Assembly (NCBI GenBank): GCA_016808115.1
Contig: JAEQBH010007358.1
Coordinates: 265,903 to 329,902 of the forward strand
Direction of reading: 5' to 3'
DNA length: 64,000 bases
Origin: Tetrastigma voinierianum
Lineage: Eukaryota; Streptophyta; Magnoliopsida; Vitales; Vitaceae
A program made the position numbers and the translations under genes. Below are positions 25,790 through 38,756 of the stretch, piece after piece; the stretch's first letter is position 1, and each line of letters begins with the position of its first letter. The notes beneath the pieces are model-generated. The model was not told where the DNA came from. It searched no databases and saw only the letters and a list, made by a program, of their open reading frames with translations.

Positions 25790-27080
25790 GAAGAAAGGAT
25801 TGGAGCAAATATTCTGAAATCTCCACACTTCAACAAGCCCTCCAACTTTAAAAATGTAGTATTTAATCTTGACAAAGCCTCAATAATGTGGTTAAAAGGC
25901 TATAGTGAAACCATCTAACCCTTAGAGGTTTGACCCCCCCAATTAAGCATGAAAACGGAAAAAATACTTCTTCCTTTGACAAGAACCTTTAAACACCTTA
26001 AAACCACATCGATGGAATGTACAACAAAACTTCTCCTGCTTGCAACCACCCCTAATCCTTAAACCTACTTGGAACATTCTCTAGGAACTCCACCAAGCTC
26101 CCGTCTTGAGAGCCTTTTCAAGAGCCTCTTCAACCATCCTCCATTAGTAGTGGTTCCTTCATAGCCCCTTCCACCTTTCAAACCCTATTGCCCAAACTCT
26201 CCATAAACCCCACCAAACAACCAACAACCCTGTTTAACTATGCCCACCTCTCATCCAAAGGAGCCTCCTCAAGAAACAACAACGTTGTCACTTCCCTCAA
26301 AGCAAGCACCCCCTCACTAACCAAGACAACTATATGCACCAAGACAATCTTCACTCCAGGCTTCTCATGGACTTGCCTCATGTAAAAGAAAACAAAGATG
26401 GGCCACCACTCTACCCTCCACTTCCACTAAAACTACCATTGGCCCAGCCCACTTCATCCTGTTGGGCTCCATTCATTGAGCAATGGCCAAGCTCTTTATC
26501 TTTGCATAGGCTCATCCAATCCAAATCAGCTACTAAAGGGTGCCTTAGCGCTCTTAAGAATCCACAAGAGACAGGGGCCAACCTCTGTGGCCCACCCTAG
26601 AGATACCACTACAGGCCCCAAGAGAATATAAGGCAGCCCCCTTACAGCAGGCCAAAAGTTCCCACTTTGTTTACAGGCTGCAACCCATACATCTTTTGCA
26701 GCCTCCTCAGTTTCATAGACAACACATGTTTTGCACCTTTTTTCACCAACTCCACACCCTTGCCCACTCTCCCCTCTACACATACCAACACATAACTATA
26801 TTTCTTCAACCTTCTACTTTCTCTTCCCCTCAACACTACCCAATTCGCCAGAGTTAGGATTCCCACGACAATTGCACTGCAAAGCATGACAAACCAACTA
26901 CCACATGCAACAACCTTGGCAGCAACTCGCCATTAAATATCCTAGCCCACAAGCACTTCCCAGTTGCTTAAATAATTTCCAACCCCATAACTGCAACAGT
27001 AAGCCCAAACCTCTCATCCAAACTTCACTGCCATGAAATCCCTAAAACAACCCACCACTGACCACAAGATTCCAACTCTC
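25790..27080 (-). mobile_element. LINE-like fragment in SEC8 intron
   Basis: C-rich on plus, G-rich on minus. The minus strand gives decayed frames (26524-26887) with a compositional style like the fragment at 29560-30930, and an (GAA)n-like tract at its 25785 end. Presumed LINE ORF1 region; low certainty. Confidence 0.35.
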
Positions 27081-27374
27081 CCCCATCTAATAATATATCA
27101 AATTGAATTTTTCACTAATCATTGAGAATCTTATCACCATGTCTACCAAAGTAAAATCAACTTTTGTGGTTCCTTAACAAGGAATAGGAATTTGAGTTTC
27201 ATCCAAGAAAAATGATAACAAATAAGTTGATTAGAACTTGAGGTAAATGAAGAGAAATGCAATAAATAAAAACCCTTTGACAGGTTGAAATACATATAAA
27301 CATTCCTTTTACAGGTCCAACAATTTGATAGTGGCTGCTATTTGCCCTAAAAATGAGCAGGAAAACTTTCTAAC

Positions 27375-27452
27375 CTGTGCAGTGAGTGAAATAATAAAAT
27401 CGTCCGGTTCTTCAGCATCTTGGTCATCCAAGTATTCCCTGCTGGTCATTTC
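27375..27452 (-). pseudogene. SEC8: SEC8 exon (EMTSREYLDDQDAEEPDDFI...)
   Basis: 78 bases, 26 codons, open: EMTSREYLDDQDAEEPDDFI then ISLTAQ. Acceptor AAACAG, donor GTTAGA. Confidence 0.95.
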
Positions 27453-27541
27453 CTGTTTAAATTGAAGTGCTATGGAGTTGAAATTACAAGAATAAGTTTC
27501 AATTGAGGCAAATATTAGTAAACTATGTATATTTCGCAAAC

Positions 27542-27729
27542 CTGCATATGGAAAATTGTCTCCAGTTGCATCTCTACACGTAAAACCTTAAGGCAATCAA
27601 TTGCCAGTTTCCTGTACTCATCAGCAAATGATGCCAGATTCCTAGAAGGTACACTGCTGGTTCGAGAATGATGGTGCCCTTTCTGCTTGCCATTTTCTTC
27701 TACTGGATTAGATGCATTTAAGCCCCAAC
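27542..27729 (-). pseudogene. SEC8: SEC8 exon (ASNPVEENGKQK...FADEYRKLAIDCLK...)
   Basis: 188 bases, open throughout: ASNPVEENGKQKGHHHS, NLASFADEYRKLAIDCLK, VLRVEMQLETIFHMQ. Acceptor GCAAG, donor GTTTGC. Best preserved exon of the gene. Confidence 0.95.
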
Positions 27730-28902
27730 CTTGCATTTGAAGGCCCACATAAACTTTGATTAATATATTGCCACCAATATGCTTTAAAATTATAAGTTTT
27801 CTATTATATAATACAAGATGCACAGATCTAACAGGCTTAAAAAAAATCATGCAGGATATGATTATCATGTACAATTCACTCATCCAAAGTGTATGGTGAA
27901 AAGCACAAACCTGCCATGATACTTATGGCATGATGATCCTAAATGAAGATACTTATACACATGACCCTAAAACATATAATACAATCAGAATGTAAAAATA
28001 GGTTTAATAGACTTAAATACACAAATGTGGTGCAGTAAGCCAAGACTTAGGCAAGGAAGAAGCCTACTTTCATAAGTCAATCAGTTCATATATACTAGAA
28101 TGTGATCCAGAAATCAAATTTCATAAGGTAATGGCTTGGAAGCAACAGAAAAATTAATCTATATAATGACAAACATGGGAAGCATAAAATTCTTTACTCA
28201 GTGGCAGTGGCTAAACAAGTTTAACTAGGTAATCTTGCGTCCAACCTATAAATTTATATTATGCCATGAAAGCAAATATATATTACAACCATGACCCCAC
28301 ATGTGCACCCTTATAAAGAGAGAAGTGCTGGGTAGAGGATTACTCACAGTCAAGTTTCAATCAGACCTAAATAAAACATTCTTAATAGTATTTGGAATTT
28401 CATCATCAAAAGCAACGCCACTAACTGCTCAGAGCTCATCATTATGAATACTCACATCAACTAAAGCCGAGCATGATTCAGAAAAAGAACAAACTGCAGA
28501 AAGCAAGACACTTCATGTCCAATAACTCATGCTTTCATGTACTTACAAAAAGTAAAACAATATTAACAATATTACTTTCCCCTCTATTAAATAACATTGC
28601 ATCCTCTAAAATAAAGAAACAAACAACAGCAACAAACTTTTCTTCATAGGAAAGGACATCAATGTAACAATTGCATTTTATTATGTATGATTATATATAA
28701 TTAATACACCATTTCCATAATGATCTCATTGTACAGTGACTTGGATATCAAAGACATGATGAATCATGGAAGAATGCAGCCAGTGCCATTTGTTCAGTAT
28801 AAAGTACAAACAATGGGTGATAATATGAATGTATTTATAATAAAATGAGTTAATATTTCTTGCCCATACTACCACAACTTCAGTATTTGCCACAAAAGAT
28901 CA
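27730..28902. other. SEC8 intron, no gene seen
   Basis: AT-rich intronic sequence without a recognised feature. Confidence 0.6.
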
Positions 28903-28944
28903 ATCAAACATAAATTCATGACGACAATCAAACATAAATTCATG
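28903..28944. repeat. 22-base tandem duplication at SEC8 exon end
   Basis: CAATCAAACATAAATTCATGA occurs twice in a row, just at the lost donor side of the exon above. Confidence 0.85.
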
Positions 28945-28948
28945 ATTG

Positions 28949-29033
28949 CCTTTCAATTGAGTCTGCAACATACTCCAACAAATCACTAAGAGATGCCAGC
29001 AAAATAAGTTTGTTATCATCACCAATTGATTCT
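28949..29033 (-). pseudogene. SEC8: SEC8 exon (DNKLILLASLSDLLEYVADSIER)
   Basis: Encodes DNKLILLASLSDLLEYVADS then IERQS; a frame change lies at the start and the donor is missing. Immediately downstream (28903-28944 on plus) a 22-base unit is duplicated. Confidence 0.85.
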
Positions 29034-29269
29034 CATACTTGACAGAGAGACTAAGAAAGCAAAGGATAAGCAATATTTTCATTAAAGAGCTAATGCATCA
29101 AAACTATTCATCTATAATACCATCTCCTATACAAATAGAAAACAACAATTATAAGTAGATCCTCCATCAGAAAAAAAAGAAAAAAAAAAGGAACATACAA
29201 ATTAATCATTCTAATAGAATGAACATAATTAGCAAAACAAAACAAAATGATGTCATCCAAACATGATAC

Positions 29270-29465
29270 CTGCTTTATTGGCCGCAAACTCAGCGGTAAA
29301 GTTACATAGTTTTCCATTTCAACCTCAACATCAACATGAGCATTCCTTTTCCATATTAGAGTTGACCAAATGGATTTGGCAAACATGGTGGCTGGATCAC
29401 TGTCGCATCAATTTCTCGATATCATGCCTCCCAATTAGCATATAACTCTGCTTCTCAAGAACTGC
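29270..29465 (-). pseudogene. SEC8: SEC8 exon (AVLEKQSYMLIGRHDIEKLM...LSLRPIKQ)
   Basis: Acceptor TTTTTTCAG; AVLEKQSYMLIGRHDIEKLM, a one-base insertion, SDPATM, another shift, then NAHVDVEVEMENY and LPLSLRPIKQ. Donor GTATCA after 29270. Confidence 0.92.
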
Positions 29466-29559
29466 CTGAAAAAAAAAATAAATAAATAAATAAAACCAAT
29501 AAATGAGAAGGTAATTTGAATCATACAAGTATTTATTGCTCACACAGGCCACTGACTAG

Positions 29560-30930
29560 CCAGAACCATATCTCAGGTACATTACAGTGATCCCAATCTT
29601 AAATCCCTCAACATACTTTGTAGTTTTCTACAGGTCTAACCATCGCCATAAACAAGGCCCAATCTGTAGTTTTATTTGAATTCAAATTCAAAGAGTCAAA
29701 GCAGTAGTAGTTCTCCACAACTCCACTCTTGCCACATGTCCCCTTCACAGCCTCCTTATCTCTTTATAATCTCAATCCTCCCTGAATTTTACTACATGAG
29801 TCACTCTGACCCACTGTTAGGAAGCAACCTGCCACTTGTACTTGAAGACGACTTGTTCCTCCCAAGTTAACTCACCCAATAACCTGCTTCTCCATGTCCT
29901 CCCTGGGTAAATGCAACTAACCCCCCATCCTCCACTTCAGTCAAGGCTGGAAGAATGGACTGTGCCTTCTTCTACTCTAGCCTCACCTTCTTCACTAATC
30001 GTCTGTTCCACAATCCCCAAGACTACATCATTTTCTTCAAATGCTATTCAGACCACAAAGGGAAAGGCAAACCCCACAATTCAACCCAGCCTCTTCTGAC
30101 AGTACCCAAGACCACCAAGATTATCCTAGGAAACCATTTTCTCAGGACAGCTGACGACCCGCCTGTTACCCTGAAACGCCTAAATCAATGAAGAAGCCTC
30201 CTCAAATGTTTCTGCAAAAGTATTCCCTTTCCTCTCACCCATCTAATTGGAATTAACCTCTCTTCATGGCCCTTCCTATATGACTACACTCACAAAGGAT
30301 CAGCTCAAAGGGCCCACCTAGCTACCAAAAATAGATCTGCACTACCTTTCTTAAATGCTAAACGTCTTAAATGGGCCTCCGTCAAGGATGAAATCACCTG
30401 TTTCAACATCTCTCAACCTTTGCATCATTCACCCACGGGTTTATCAGGAAGGTTATCTTTTGATTAGATGAAAACTCCAATAGTCCGATAAATCTACCAT
30501 GATTATTGAATCTCCTTCAAAATTAAACCTGGTATTTCCTCTGTATATTTTGTTAAAGCCAAGAAACTTTCCAACTCAATAGGCTTTCCCAAATGCTCAT
30601 GTAACCATCCAACCTCTTTCTTCTCAAAGCCCAAAAGGAAAACAGCACCTCTGCTGAATTTTGACAACCAAGATCCAAGTTCCTCCAAGCCCACCAGCCT
30701 CACCTTCAAAATTACCAGGAAGGATTTTCCTTCCACGCTACACAACCTTGTTATCTGGGAGAACAACAAAGATCCACAATTTTTTACTCCAGAATTACAA
30801 ATCCTTCCCACAATCTCAGAAATTTCAATGGCCCATTGACAATAAGAATAAGGAACCATTTTAGCAATCCATAGAAAAATCTTATTTCCTTTCCTGAAGT
30901 TTCGTCTTGAACAGCCATCCAAACATCAAT
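29560..30930 (-). mobile_element. LINE ORF1-like fragment in SEC8 intron
   Basis: Open minus-strand frame 30503-30922, with VEGKSFLVILK, a W-rich middle and VGWLHEHLGKPIELE, resembles the N-terminal part of plant LINE ORF1/gag-like (DUF4283-type) proteins. Further sequence to 29560 decays. No reverse transcriptase is present here. Identification rests on pattern only. Confidence 0.45.
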
Positions 30931-31576
30931 CCAGAGCAGATTGAGCACGAAAATTTTTGTACTAGCTCAGCCAACTTCATGTATCCCAACTTATTACAGA
31001 TATGGCTGATAATAGAGGCATTAACCAGTTAAAGGAATCTTAACTTCGGCACCAACTGAGCTTTCAATAGTAAACAAACATATGAGAACAAAAACACACC
31101 AAGACCAAGAATCATGACATACAACAGTCAAACTTATCCTTAAATAAATGAAACTCTAGGAGAGAGTTCCAAAAATTCTTATCCTATGGATGACTCATTA
31201 TAAAGAGAAGAAAACGACCTCCTCATGGTATCAACTCTATTTGAAAAGGAGGTTCCATTAGGAAACAATACAGTTATTTGTTCATAGTATTACAAAGGTA
31301 CAAGGGCGAAAAGAAAAATTGTGGTTCAAAGATGAAATTAACATTTAAAACCTTAGAAGTATATATAATGTAACAGTAGTTAACTAGTTTCAACATATAG
31401 AAAGAGATTTTTTTTAGTTTATGAACTAAAAAAACCTGCAAGAACAGATACAATTTAGTAAATTACCAGCTAAAACTAGGGCAAAAAAACATGATATACG
31501 AAGTCCAGAAATAAAACATAAAACCTAGCAATGATATTCCAAGGAAATATACAAGGGTATAGAATAAAGACCATGC

Positions 31577-31684
31577 CTCCATGTAGGATGTCCGACATCT
31601 TTCATATGTTCGTTCAAGGAAAGTCTGCACATACTTCACAAGGTCACCAGCAAATTTAGGCATTGCTTGAGCCCAACCAAGCAC
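31577..31684 (-). pseudogene. SEC8: SEC8 exon (VLGWAQAMPKFAGDLVKYVQ...)
   Basis: 108 bases, 36 codons, fully open: VLGWAQAMPKFAGDLVKYVQ then TFLERTYERCRTSYME. Acceptor CTCTAG. The donor is GC (GAG|GCATGG) rather than GT. Confidence 0.92.
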
Positions 31685-31869
31685 CTAGAGTAATATATGA
31701 TCAGTAAATTTATGTAGTCTTACTATAAAAATAACTGATAAGAGACAGAATGTTTATTTTTAGAGCAGAGAAAGAAAAGTGAAGCTTCTCTGTCAATACA
31801 CATTTTCACCAAATTGATCGTATTAAACCCCCTTTTTCCAAAAATAGAGGAGACAAAAATTGATTTTAC

Positions 31870-31982
31870 CTCTTTTGCCAAGAAATCTATAGCCAACAGT
31901 CAGCATAAGACTGTGACCCTTCTCAACCCATGGACTATAAGTAGCAGCAGCACTGTGTTGGCCGTGGCGAAGCGCAGCGGAC
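31870..31982 (-). pseudogene. SEC8: SEC8 exon (AATYSPWVEKG...LLAIDFLAKE)
   Basis: After TTTACAG; HSAAATYSPWVEKGHSL in one frame, then LLAIDFLAKE in another: a one-base indel near 31905. Donor GTAAAA. Confidence 0.88.
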
Positions 31983-32671
31983 CTGTAAAAATAAAATAAG
32001 AAATAAAATAGAACTCTCAATACCAACCATCCAGCGATAGGTATTGTCTCATGGAAATGAATGTTAGTTCTATTATCCAGCACCGTTGCTCTATTATTCA
32101 ATAATATAGGGTCTCATAATCAATACCAATGCAAACTTGACATTGCTCAATTTTTATTCTTTTTATCATTTACCACCATTGGGTACTTATATTGATATTT
32201 ATAAAAATATTTTCGTTAAGCCCCTTGAGGTGACAAGGGGTTTAAGTGGGGGGATGAGGAAGGCTCCGAGTTTGAGCCAGATCATAGACCAAAAGAATTA
32301 TGTTCTTTTTCTCCAAGTTTTAGCTACATCATAGACCAAAAGAAATGTGTTCTTTTTACTGTTTACTGCATCCAGTGCTTGCCATCATATTTTTTAAATA
32401 ATATGGATGAACATAATGTATTCTTTCTGAAATGACACAGATAGACATACTGTGTTCATATCGAACTATAGGCAGGAACTAAAGGGCCATCTAGTGGGAC
32501 TGTATCCGTTAACTCTTGGTTGAGCAACTCAAACCAAACAAATCTAACCCATTGGTAATTACCCCACAAATGTATTTTCAGATTTTTTAATAAATTGTAG
32601 TTGGATGAAAATAATTGCACATGTTTGGAAGTTCAATAAATGACTGCCAATCTAGGAGTTGTAGAACTTAC

Positions 32672-32761
32672 TTGATATAGCTTGCATGCGCCTTTTGGTA
32701 GTCACAAACATTGTTGGCAGTGATCCTTCAAAGTTCACAAAAGCTGGCAAGCCCATCATTC
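32672..32761 (-). pseudogene. SEC8: SEC8 exon (NDGL...FV...LPTMFV...QAIS)
   Basis: After TTGTAG; encodes AFVNF, SLPTMFV and MQAIS with several small deletions relative to the family. Donor GTAAGT after 32672. Confidence 0.82.
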
Positions 32762-32802
32762 CTACAAATTGAAGTCCATGACAAAAGAATCACATTAACA
32801 TG

Positions 32803-32934
32803 TGTGAAACGAATTCATAGTTCATTGAATTACACATTACATGTCTATACTATTTATTCATGAGAGAGAAGATAATAGAAAGGAAACGCATAATAAAAAG
32901 GAAAAAGGAAAGAAAAATAACAAAAGAATATTAC
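32803..32934 (-). repeat. 3' LTR of outer Copia element
   Basis: Partner of the LTR at 56083-56218; ends at 32803 (TGTGAAAC on plus), 41 bases from the SEC8 exon at 32672-32761. Confidence 0.68.
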
Positions 32935-32999
32935 ACCAAAATAATACATGATACTCAACACCACCAAGTGATGCAGTTCAGATTGCATGGAAGCATTTA

Positions 33000-33942
33000 C
33001 AATGTACTGCCGAATCTGGATGCTTTGGATTGGGTAGTATGTCTTTTTGAGAAATTGAGGTGTTTGGTGTAGAGCGCTGGTAGTCACATCTTGATGCAAT
33101 CATCTAGTGGACGATGAAATCAGTGGTATGAACTGGTTTCTAAGAAGGTGGGTTGGAATCGACATGGCGGGGATGGCGTTGCTGCGAGTGACTTTGTTTT
33201 GTTTTGGTATTCTGAATCTTAGTTCCACGAGAAGATGTTTTAGCCAGCGCTGAGTTCGCATGTTGGCTGAGTCATGGCTTGATACTCGACCCGACACTAG
33301 ACTTGGCTACTACATCATGTTTCTTATTCTTCGGGATATTCGTTGCCTCAGTAAACATGGTACATGAAGTGGAGCGTTTATGCGTAGGTGAGCCTACCAA
33401 GTACGCATAACAATACCGACCATGTCCCAGGTGTGACCTATATTCTGCATTATAACACACTTTGGCTGATAATTCCTTTTAATGTAGCGAAGGATAAGAA
33501 TAAAAACATTCTAGTAGTATCGCGTAGTAAGCTACGGCCCATTCTATACACTCCTTAGGACGGAAATGTCTAATTGATGATGGTGAGTGATTCAGTTACC
33601 ATGAAGTCTCCCGTGCTCTCACCGTCTCGTGAGAGCTCCCCTCTGAAATGCAAGCTTGACGACCGAATCCATTGGAATGTCTACGAGGCTCCACAATCTA
33701 AGCGTCTGGAATTTCCTCCAATATATCGAGAGGCATACTTCCTCTGAGATATAACCACAACGAAGTGGCGAGTTACCTGATTACTGCGAGTACTAGAGTT
33801 TCCTCAAATCTTTATCTAAAGTAGCTTGAAGAGGTGTTGTTTTAGTTTACGAATGTCATCACCAATAACTCTATAAGTAATAATAATGTCATGCATAAAA
33901 ATCAAATAAATATAATGCCACAGAAAGAGATATGATGATGAA
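33000..33942 (-). pseudogene. Copia reverse transcriptase/RNase H, 3' part of outer element
   Basis: Minus strand. Reverse-transcriptase palm region around 33830-33900 (IYLIFMHDIIIT where the family has YLVVYVDDIVIT; DIRKLKQHLF), then decayed sequence, then RNase H at 33450-33060 with RRSTS-like KRSTSCT, VVAKSS and a WLKHLLVELR block. Many stops. Confidence 0.72.
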
Positions 33943-35192
33943 AACTGGGATGGTCTTGTTGGGTTTGGAGGTGGCAAGAAGGATTCTTCCAAAAGCGGTG
34001 AAAACAACAAAAAACTTCTCAAGAAACCCACCCAGATCCTTGGGGCATCAAAATCGGTTCAAAAACAAAGGCGGAGTCACGGTTATATCTGCGGTGTAAA
34101 CCCATCGAGAAGGGTGATGCGACGCGACCGAAGCAAACCATCAACGGTTTGCCTCTTGATATCCACACGAAAGTGGAGCGATAACCTCGAGGCAATGGTC
34201 TCGGATAGGCCGATGCTAGCGAGTCTAGATCCGAAAAGGGAAGCCAAGAACCTGAGGATTTGACACTCAAATCACACCAAGAGTGAGTTGTTCTTCAAGA
34301 ACTCTCTCTTGTTCTCTCAAGAGCACTCTTCTTGAGAAAAGTGGGCAAATGAAGGCTTAGGGTTTTCCATAAAGGCCCTTTTATAGGAAAACCCTTGCCC
34401 TTGAAATGTCTAAAATGCCCCTCTCTTTAAGAGATGATAGGCTACACGCATCCCTATGCATTATGATGTGTTCCCTAATGGGCCTTAAGCCCATGAACAA
34501 ATGACACCTCTCTCTTAGTGAGGGCCTTTAGACCCAAGTTCACTAATCTCATGACATTACATTCTCGATATTGATCTCCCTCATATTTGGATCATATCCA
34601 AATTTGTTTTATATCAGCCTCACACTCTTCTATGTGGTATTGACCCATTGGGATTCTTGGATTTATGTTGACCCTTGGATTCAACCATTGAATCAATCAA
34701 GTCATGCATGGTATCTAGCAACACATCATGACCCCCGATTGGTAGGAAGTCGATTGGTCGACTACAGGCCCTTTATAGACAATTCTGGCGTAATTCATCC
34801 TTTCACGAGCATAGCCACTCGATTTAGAGCATGGACAAAGTGTAGCTCCCACTAAACTGGCTACGCCACATCTAGCCCAAGTGATATCAGATCTTGTCCC
34901 TGTACTCATTACTTTACAATTATGCACCTGAAGACATTCTTCATGGCATTTCCACTTTGGCTAGAGATTCCCGAGAAATGATCCTGACAAGAGGCCATAG
35001 GTATACTCTCCCTTTATTGGGGTAACCGTCGGTGTTAGGCCTCTTTGATTACCTTCCCAACCGCCGAGTTGTACTTGATCATTACGCTATGGCGGCCATA
35101 CGGGAAGCGATAAGTAATGAAGTCAAGCACGAGGAATCGACTGCAGATACCCTTGAGCACCTCGAGTCACAGGATACTTGCACCATTGCTAT

Positions 35193-35345
35193 TGTGAAGA
35201 GAGAGAAAATGGTGAATCCACAATTTATTATCTTGAAACTAACTATGTATTACATATTACCGCATATATAGATATACATGCTCATGGGACCCACAATACA
35301 TAAATGAAATAAAAGGAAAGAAAAATAATTGTATAATATCTAACA
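35193..35345 (-). repeat. 3' LTR of inner Copia element
   Basis: 153 bases, preceded on the minus strand by the polypurine tract TTGAGGGGGAG; outer neighbour on plus is GCTAT (35188-35192). Confidence 0.92.
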
Positions 35346-38300
35346 CTCCCCCTCAAGTTGGAGCATATATGTCATATGCACTAAGCTTATTCTGAAATGT
35401 ATTTAATTACAGGGCTATCACGAGAGATTTAGTAAAGATTTACGCGATTGATCATTTGAATTGACAAAGCTAGTAATGCATACATCCTAATGCGATCTTC
35501 TCTCTAATGAAGTGGCAGGTGCTTCAATGTTTTTGGTCCCTTTGCGTTGAAGGCCGGGATTAGGATCACGATAATAGCGGCACGGTTATCGCGAGATGAG
35601 CTTCATGCATTTTTATCCTTTCAAATCCTCGACTCTAGAGAGGTGTCTTAGCCATATGAGTTCACATGTTGCCAAAGTCATAGCTCGATACTCGGCAGTT
35701 AGATCTATAAGCTACATCTTGTTTAACTGCTTTCTTGAGATGTTATGTTCTGTATTGAAAACAGTGCTACGAGTGACGTCACATACGTGGGTGAGTTAGC
35801 GAATGCGCATCTTTATGACTTGACAACTAAATTATGGCCTTACGATACCGTCTGGCGCAGCGGTATACTTTTGATATATCGAAGAATGCGGGATCTGACA
35901 TCGATGGCTATCACATAGTGGCTGACAAGGTGACACAACACTCACGAGAAGAAATGTCTAGTAGAGTAATGGTGAGGGTAGTTCGGTTTACTTATACAGT
36001 CGTCGATATCTCGAGATCTATAAGAGTGTCTATCGATTCTGATCCCCAACCTCTGGGTTTCTTCCAAGATGTCTAAAGCATACTTCCTTTGGGAAAGGAC
36101 TACACCAGAACTGGATTGAGTTATCTCAATTCCCAGGAAGTACTTGAGTTTCCCCAAATCTTTAGTCTGAAAGTAGGTGAAAAGGTGTGGCTTTAGTTTT
36201 TGAATACCATCCACGATCCTTTTGTAATGGCGATATCGTCCACATAAACAACCCCGGATAAATAACACTTAGAAAAGTTATCATGATAGAAAAGTAGATG
36301 ATTTGTTATGCTTTGAAACATCCCGAATTCTTGAACAAACGAACTTCAAAGCATTGACTATGCTCCAGGAGGATTGTTTCCAAGCCCCGTATAAGAGAGC
36401 AGCGTAACCTACACACTAAACCAGACTTCCCCTGAGAAACAAAACTAGGTGGTTGCTCCATATACACTTTCTCGGCAAGATCACCACGAAGGAAAGTATT
36501 TTTAATATCCAGCGATAAAGTAAAAACACCTTAGCGACCATGGAGAGAGAAGTAGACGGAATGAAGCAATCTTAGCCTTGAGGAGAAAGTGTCACCATAA
36601 TCATAACCATAGACTTTAGTATATCCCATAGCAACGGGGCGAGTCTTAAGGCGATCAACATGACCATTAGGACCAACCTTGGCCCCGTGTAAACTCAGCG
36701 TCGACCAAGCTGGAGACTTACGAGGTAAAACAACGAGATCGAGTGTCGATTAAGTGCGAAATGACCATTTCATCTACCATTGCACATGCCATGACCCGGA
36801 TGGGAAAGCGCCTCATTGGTGTTCTTGGGAAGAGAAACATAAGATATAGCAAAAACAAATATAGAGTAGGGTGAAGAAAATCGATAGTAACTCAAAAATT
36901 GTAAATAGGATGAGGATTACTAATAGATCAATTACCTTCCGACAATGATGATAGGGTGCTCCCGGTAGGAGGCTTGATAGGGGTAGGAGAAGGCGGGGGA
37001 TGAAAGTGAGTCGACCAAGGACCTCAACGGAAGGGAGGAACAAGCGGCCGTGGCTGCAGATGATAAACACAGTGAGTGAGAGAGGCACAACATCGAATTT
37101 AGGAGGAGATAGGAAGGGTAAGACTTGAAGCAGGGAAGAGACTCGAGGAGGAGGAGAAGAAGGGTGAGTCTTGAGTTGACATCAGCCCCGGAGAGAAAGT
37201 ATCGGTGAGTCTCGAGGAATAACAACGATAACCCATACGAAGTCTGGGTATCCCGAAGATGCATTTTGTGGCTTTGGCGAGGAAAGGTTTGTCTTGTCTG
37301 GGTGAGAATATGGAATGAAGCAAGTCCTGACCAAGACACTAGGAGGGAAGAAAAATAAAGTGGTTGGTTAGGGAAAAGAAGTGAATGAGGAATCTAATCA
37401 TGTAACACAGATGAGGGCATACGATTAATCAAATAACAAGCGGTAAAAACAGCGTCCCCCTAAAAATGAAAAGGAACATGACAATGGAGGAGGAGAGTAC
37501 GACTGTCTCAACAAGATGGCGATTCTTACGTTCAGCTACCCCATTTTGTTAAGGAGTATGGCTGTAGAGAAGGCGATGAAGGATGCGTATTTGGGACATA
37601 AATGAAATAAAGGGTGCGAAAATATTCTTTAGCATTGTCACTATATAACACACAGAATAGAAATATTAGTAAGTGCAATTTCAACATAAAATTTCTAGAA
37701 AATAGAATATAACTCAGCTCGATTTTTGATTAAAAATAACCTAAGTACATCGAGAATAGTCATCAATAAAAGCGACAAAATACTAAAATCCTAAAGTAGA
37801 CGTAGTCCGACAAGGACCCCAAACATCTGTGTGGACAAATTCAAATGGAGATTTTGCCCGATTATCTAAACGCTTTGGGGCAGAGACAGTATGTTTCGAG
37901 TTAGTGAGACTTCGCACGCAAGTGACGACAAGTGGAAAAAGAGTGACTGACTTCTAGAATTTGAAAGACTAGGGTGGCAGGGCGGTATGGATAGGGAGGA
38001 GCATTAGTGGAAACACAAACTGCAGGAGATGAATTCAAGGTAAGGTGATAGAGGCCTTGAGACTCACATCCTATGTCAATCGTCTTCCGTCTTCCGGTCT
38101 ACTTGAGTCCACAAATTTATCGAGAAAAATAATCGGCAGTTAAAGAGAGATGAAGTAATTTGCTCATGGAAATAAGATTAAAGGACACTCGGGAGTATAA
38201 GGGCGTAAGTGAGGAGGTAGGGAGGGAGGGATGTGCCCGAGCTAATACCTTAGCCATGGTTTGAGAACCGTAAAAGCTAAGGTAGCGATGATCGCGGTAG

Positions 38301-38756
38301 TGGTAATAAAAGAGAAAAGATCTTTATTATCAGATATGTGATTAGAAGCACCAAAGTCTAGAATCCAAGGTCCAAGAGAAGATGTTTGAGTAAAGCGAGG
38401 TAAAGCGTGCAGAGTGAATGATCGAAACAACATGGTAGCTTAGGCGATATGAATAGTCACCATACTCACTATCAGTGGAGGGAATACCTTGAGATGTGGA
38501 AGAGCTCGGAAGCTGGGGCGGTTGAGAATCAAATGACTAGGCCACGTGGGCAGTGCGGGGAGGCCGTCCATGTAACTAATAACAACGATCACAAGTGTGG
38601 CCAAGCTTATTGCAATAGGTGCTGTGAGGACGTTGTCCTCTCCCTCGGTTACCACCGTCCTCCACAGGAGTTAGTTTAGAAACTAACAAAAAGAATGAAG
38701 TGCTATCAAATGGCAGAGTCACAAGTGGAGGAGATATGGAGGAGGCGAAGCGAAAC
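35346..38756 (-). pseudogene. Copia gag zinc knuckle and pol of inner element 1
   Basis: Minus strand, from high to low coordinates. Gag zinc knuckle YCNKLGHTCDRCY at about 38576-38612. Protease WILDFGASNHISDNKDLF at about 38314-38370. Integrase around 37500-38150, with a shifted NGVAERKNRHL equivalent near 37500-37550. Reverse transcriptase 36700-35950, with GYTKVYGYDYGDTFSP, HGDLAEKVYMEQPPS, a YVDDIAIT-equivalent near 36220-36250, and HLFTYFQTKDLGKLKYFLGI then SSGVVLSQRKYALDILEET. RNase H about 35800-35560 with AEYRAMT and CELIWL-like sequence. Numerous frameshifts. Confidence 0.85.

Noticed and set aside
29676..30191. Plus-strand Ser/Pro/Thr-rich frames
   Set aside because: Antisense of a decayed LINE-like fragment; no independent support.
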